This document shows positions 62,456 through 64,000 of a stretch of 64,000 bases of DNA, piece after piece. Made by a program: the position numbers and the translations under genes. Origin of the DNA: Pontibacter sp. HSC-14F20 (lineage in GTDB: Bacteria > Bacteroidota > Bacteroidia > Cytophagales > Hymenobacteraceae); the NCBI RefSeq assembly GCF_019599265.1, contig NZ_JAHZTC010000005.1, positions 124,001-188,000 on the forward strand, written 5' to 3'. A model generated the notes under the pieces. It did no database searches, had not been told where the DNA came from, and saw only the letters and a list, made by a program, of their open reading frames with translations. Each line of letters starts with the position of its first letter. Position 1 is the stretch's first letter.

Positions 62456-64000
62456 TTAAATCTCTTTCAAATCCGCGTAGCCACCGTTTGCAACAATGTA
62501 CTCTAGCAGCGTACGATAGCTACTGCTTGAGCGGAGAACGCTTTCGCAGCCTACCACCACCACATGTTTTTTTGCTCGTGTCAGGGCCACGTTCAGCTTG
62601 CGGTCTACTTTACCATCGTCAGTGAGTGACTCCAAGAACTGCATCTGCTTGTGGTGGTTCACTGCCAGCGAAATAATGATCACATCACGCTCACTGCCTT
62701 GGAAACGCTCCACCGTGTCGACGTCAACAAGCTGCATGACAGCAGCCTCCACGCTGCCGTTACGCTTGATGGTGGCGATCTGGGAGCGGTAAGGCGTTAC
62801 AACACCTACACTGTCCTTGCAGAAATTGTCGCCATATGCCTTGTGAACAGCTTTTATGAAACCCGCCACGATCATGGCTTCTGCCTCACTTACCTTCGCT
62901 TTCGGCTCGCGCGGGGCCGGCACAAAAATGAGCCGTGACTTTGCCAAAGCCCGCTCATACTTGTTCGTTGCGTCAGCTTGGAAGGTGGTCTGCTCTGCAA
63001 ATTGCTCACCTGCAAAGGGCTGCAGCTTGTTCTCATAATACTCCTGGCTTACATAGGTGCAAATATCTTGGTGCATACGCCCCTGCCTGGTCAGCATGCC
63101 ATAGGCCTTATCCCAGCCATTGGCTTGGCAGGTGGCCAGCAAACGAGAGAAGAGTGAGTTCTTCAGCGATTTCAGGTGGATGGCTGTGAGCGCGGGATCT
63201 TCTACCTGGGTATACTTATCAGCCTGTGTCACGACGGCTGGCAACTGTTTTTCGTCACCGATCAGAATGAAGCGCTCGAATAGTGGCAGTATACCTACCA
63301 GGTGTGGCTCCAGCAGCTGAGAAGCCTCATCTACGATCACGGTGTTAAACTTCTTCTGCTTAGCCAGTTGGCTGAAGTTACCAAACGACGCCTGCGTGCA
63401 CACAAAAATGCGGGTGCTCACAACCAAGTCGTTAAGCTCACTCACAGTTTTCTGCTCTGCCAGTTTATTGAAGCAGTTGGCTGCCGAGCCGCTTCGGGAA
63501 AGGCGCAGATGTGCCAGCCCTGCCTTATCCAAGTGGCGGCAGATCTCTTCTACAGCACTGTTGGTAAAGGCCATCACCATGATGTTCTCCTCAGTGCTGT
63601 CGTGCAGGCTCTGCACCATGTTGCGCAGCATATAAGATGTTTTGCCGGTACCCGGAGGTCCCTGCAACAGGAAATAGTCTTTGGCACTCAGCGCACGTTC
63701 CATCAGTTCACGCTGCTCATCCGAAAGGTTGCCGGTTACTTTATAAGGCAATTCGCCAAAGGCCGGCTCACACAGTCCAAACAGCAGATCCCGCTTAGGT
63801 TTCGGCGCCTGCAGGAAACAGGCCAGTGACTTGTACATATCATCGAAGCCCTTTTCCATGAGGTCGCGTTCCAGCGCCCAAAAAGGATGCTTTTTGAAGT
63901 AATCGGCATCCATGGTCTTGGAGCGCAGCGACACCACCACTTCCCGATCGGTAATGCGCTTGATGTTGCACTTAAGGATCTGGTTTTTAATGGCTGCCTG
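62456..64000 (-). CDS. UPF1/DNA2-like superfamily 1B helicase (5' end outside the window)
   Basis: The frame is open to base 64000, so the N-terminus lies to the right; an apparent GTG start at 63940 is internal. About 514 residues are seen. Walker A in DYFLLQGPPGTGKTSYMLRN, Walker B in NTVIVDEASQLLEPHLVGIL, IGDEKQLPAVV, MLTRQGRMH and the C-terminal motifs VDVDTVERFQGSERDVIIIS and RKLNVALTRAKKHVVVVG are all intact. The family unwinds DNA or RNA; the bacterial members are often part of chromosomal repair or RNA metabolism and some lie in defence loci. The N-terminal domain that could decide this is missing. Confidence 0.93.
   Translation of the reverse strand, partial: QAAIKNQILKCNIKRITDREVVVSLRSKTMDADYFKKHPFWALERDLMEKGFDDMYKSLACFLQAPKPKRDLLFGLCEPAFGELPYKVTGNLSDEQRELMERALSAKDYFLLQGPPGTGKTSYMLRNMVQSLHDSTEENIMVMAFTNSAVEEICRHLDKAGLAHLRLSRSGSAANCFNKLAEQKTVSELNDLVVSTRIFVCTQASFGNFSQLAKQKKFNTVIVDEASQLLEPHLVGILPLFERFILIGDEKQLPAVVTQADKYTQVEDPALTAIHLKSLKNSLFSRLLATCQANGWDKAYGMLTRQGRMHQDICTYVSQEYYENKLQPFAGEQFAEQTTFQADATNKYERALAKSRLIFVPAPREPKAKVSEAEAMIVAGFIKAVHKAYGDNFCKDSVGVVTPYRSQIATIKRNGSVEAAVMQLVDVDTVERFQGSERDVIIISLAVNHHKQMQFLESLTDDGKVDRKLNVALTRAKKHVVVVGCESVLRSSSSYRTLLEYIVANGGYADLKEI

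Overview
The window looks like a chromosomal segment of a Bacteroidota bacterium, most likely a Cytophagales/Hymenobacteraceae-type organism such as Pontibacter or a relative; this is inferred from protein character, not from a search. Supporting signs are promoter boxes of the Bacteroidota TAnnTTTG type, a CTnDOT/Bacteroidota-style integrase remnant, weak ribosome binding sites, a YkuD_2-type transpeptidase remnant and the particular RlmH, AddAB and RmuC sequences. Ordinary chromosomal genes frame and interrupt a very large defence island: about 45 of the 64 kb encode known or probable anti-mobile-element or DNA-processing functions.

Layout. (1) 1-4140: end of an oligopeptide-type ABC permease pair, small hypotheticals, rlmH and a membrane protein. 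(2) 4141-5300: gene-poor junction with an orphan hairpin and a truncated, stop-interrupted tyrosine integrase. (3) 5328-14342: an operon of an unknown protein, a Tdp1-like phospholipase-D-fold protein, a SNF2-type helicase and a PD-(D/E)XK (PDDEXK_4-like) nuclease, then a decayed second nuclease of that family. (4) 14665-21266: a complete type I Wadjet system (jetABCD). (5) 21462-24597: an AT-rich, convergent mcrBC pair. (6) 25170-30926: a broken L,D-transpeptidase gene, a minus-strand cluster of unrecognised genes and a divergent WYL regulator; two minus-strand promoters share a palindrome at identical spacing from the -7 box. (7) 31266-38405: addA, addB and a Cas4-like Fe-S nuclease. (8) 38519-53774: a seven-gene operon of Hsp70-TPR, SF1 helicase, two unknown proteins, SNF2 helicase, a very large beta-class DNA methyltransferase and a type III Res-like helicase-nuclease. 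(9) 53819-59296: a HEPN protein, a duplicated-domain protein, a macro-DUF4145 fusion, a TPR protein and a possible ART-fold protein; the last two share an unusual conserved leader. (10) 59419-64000: rmuC, ADP-ribosylglycohydrolase, a DUF4236 protein and a UPF1/DNA2-like helicase cut by the window edge.

How it may work together. Wadjet (plasmid cleavage) and McrBC (modified-DNA cleavage) are established systems. The operon at 38519-53774 pairs a modification enzyme with a helicase-nuclease, as in type III restriction, but adds a chaperone-like ATPase, an SF1 helicase, a SNF2 translocase and two unknown proteins; it is the best candidate here for an incompletely described system. The Tdp1-like/helicase/nuclease operon at 5328-13059 is the second candidate and the WYL-linked cluster the third. 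A heptamer (TATACCT/AGGTATA) is strongly over-represented in the chromosome-like parts (14 copies in the first 5.3 kb, 11 in 25.3-31.2 kb, counted by eye) but not in the 5.3-21.3 kb island (3 copies in 16 kb), which independently suggests that the island was acquired.
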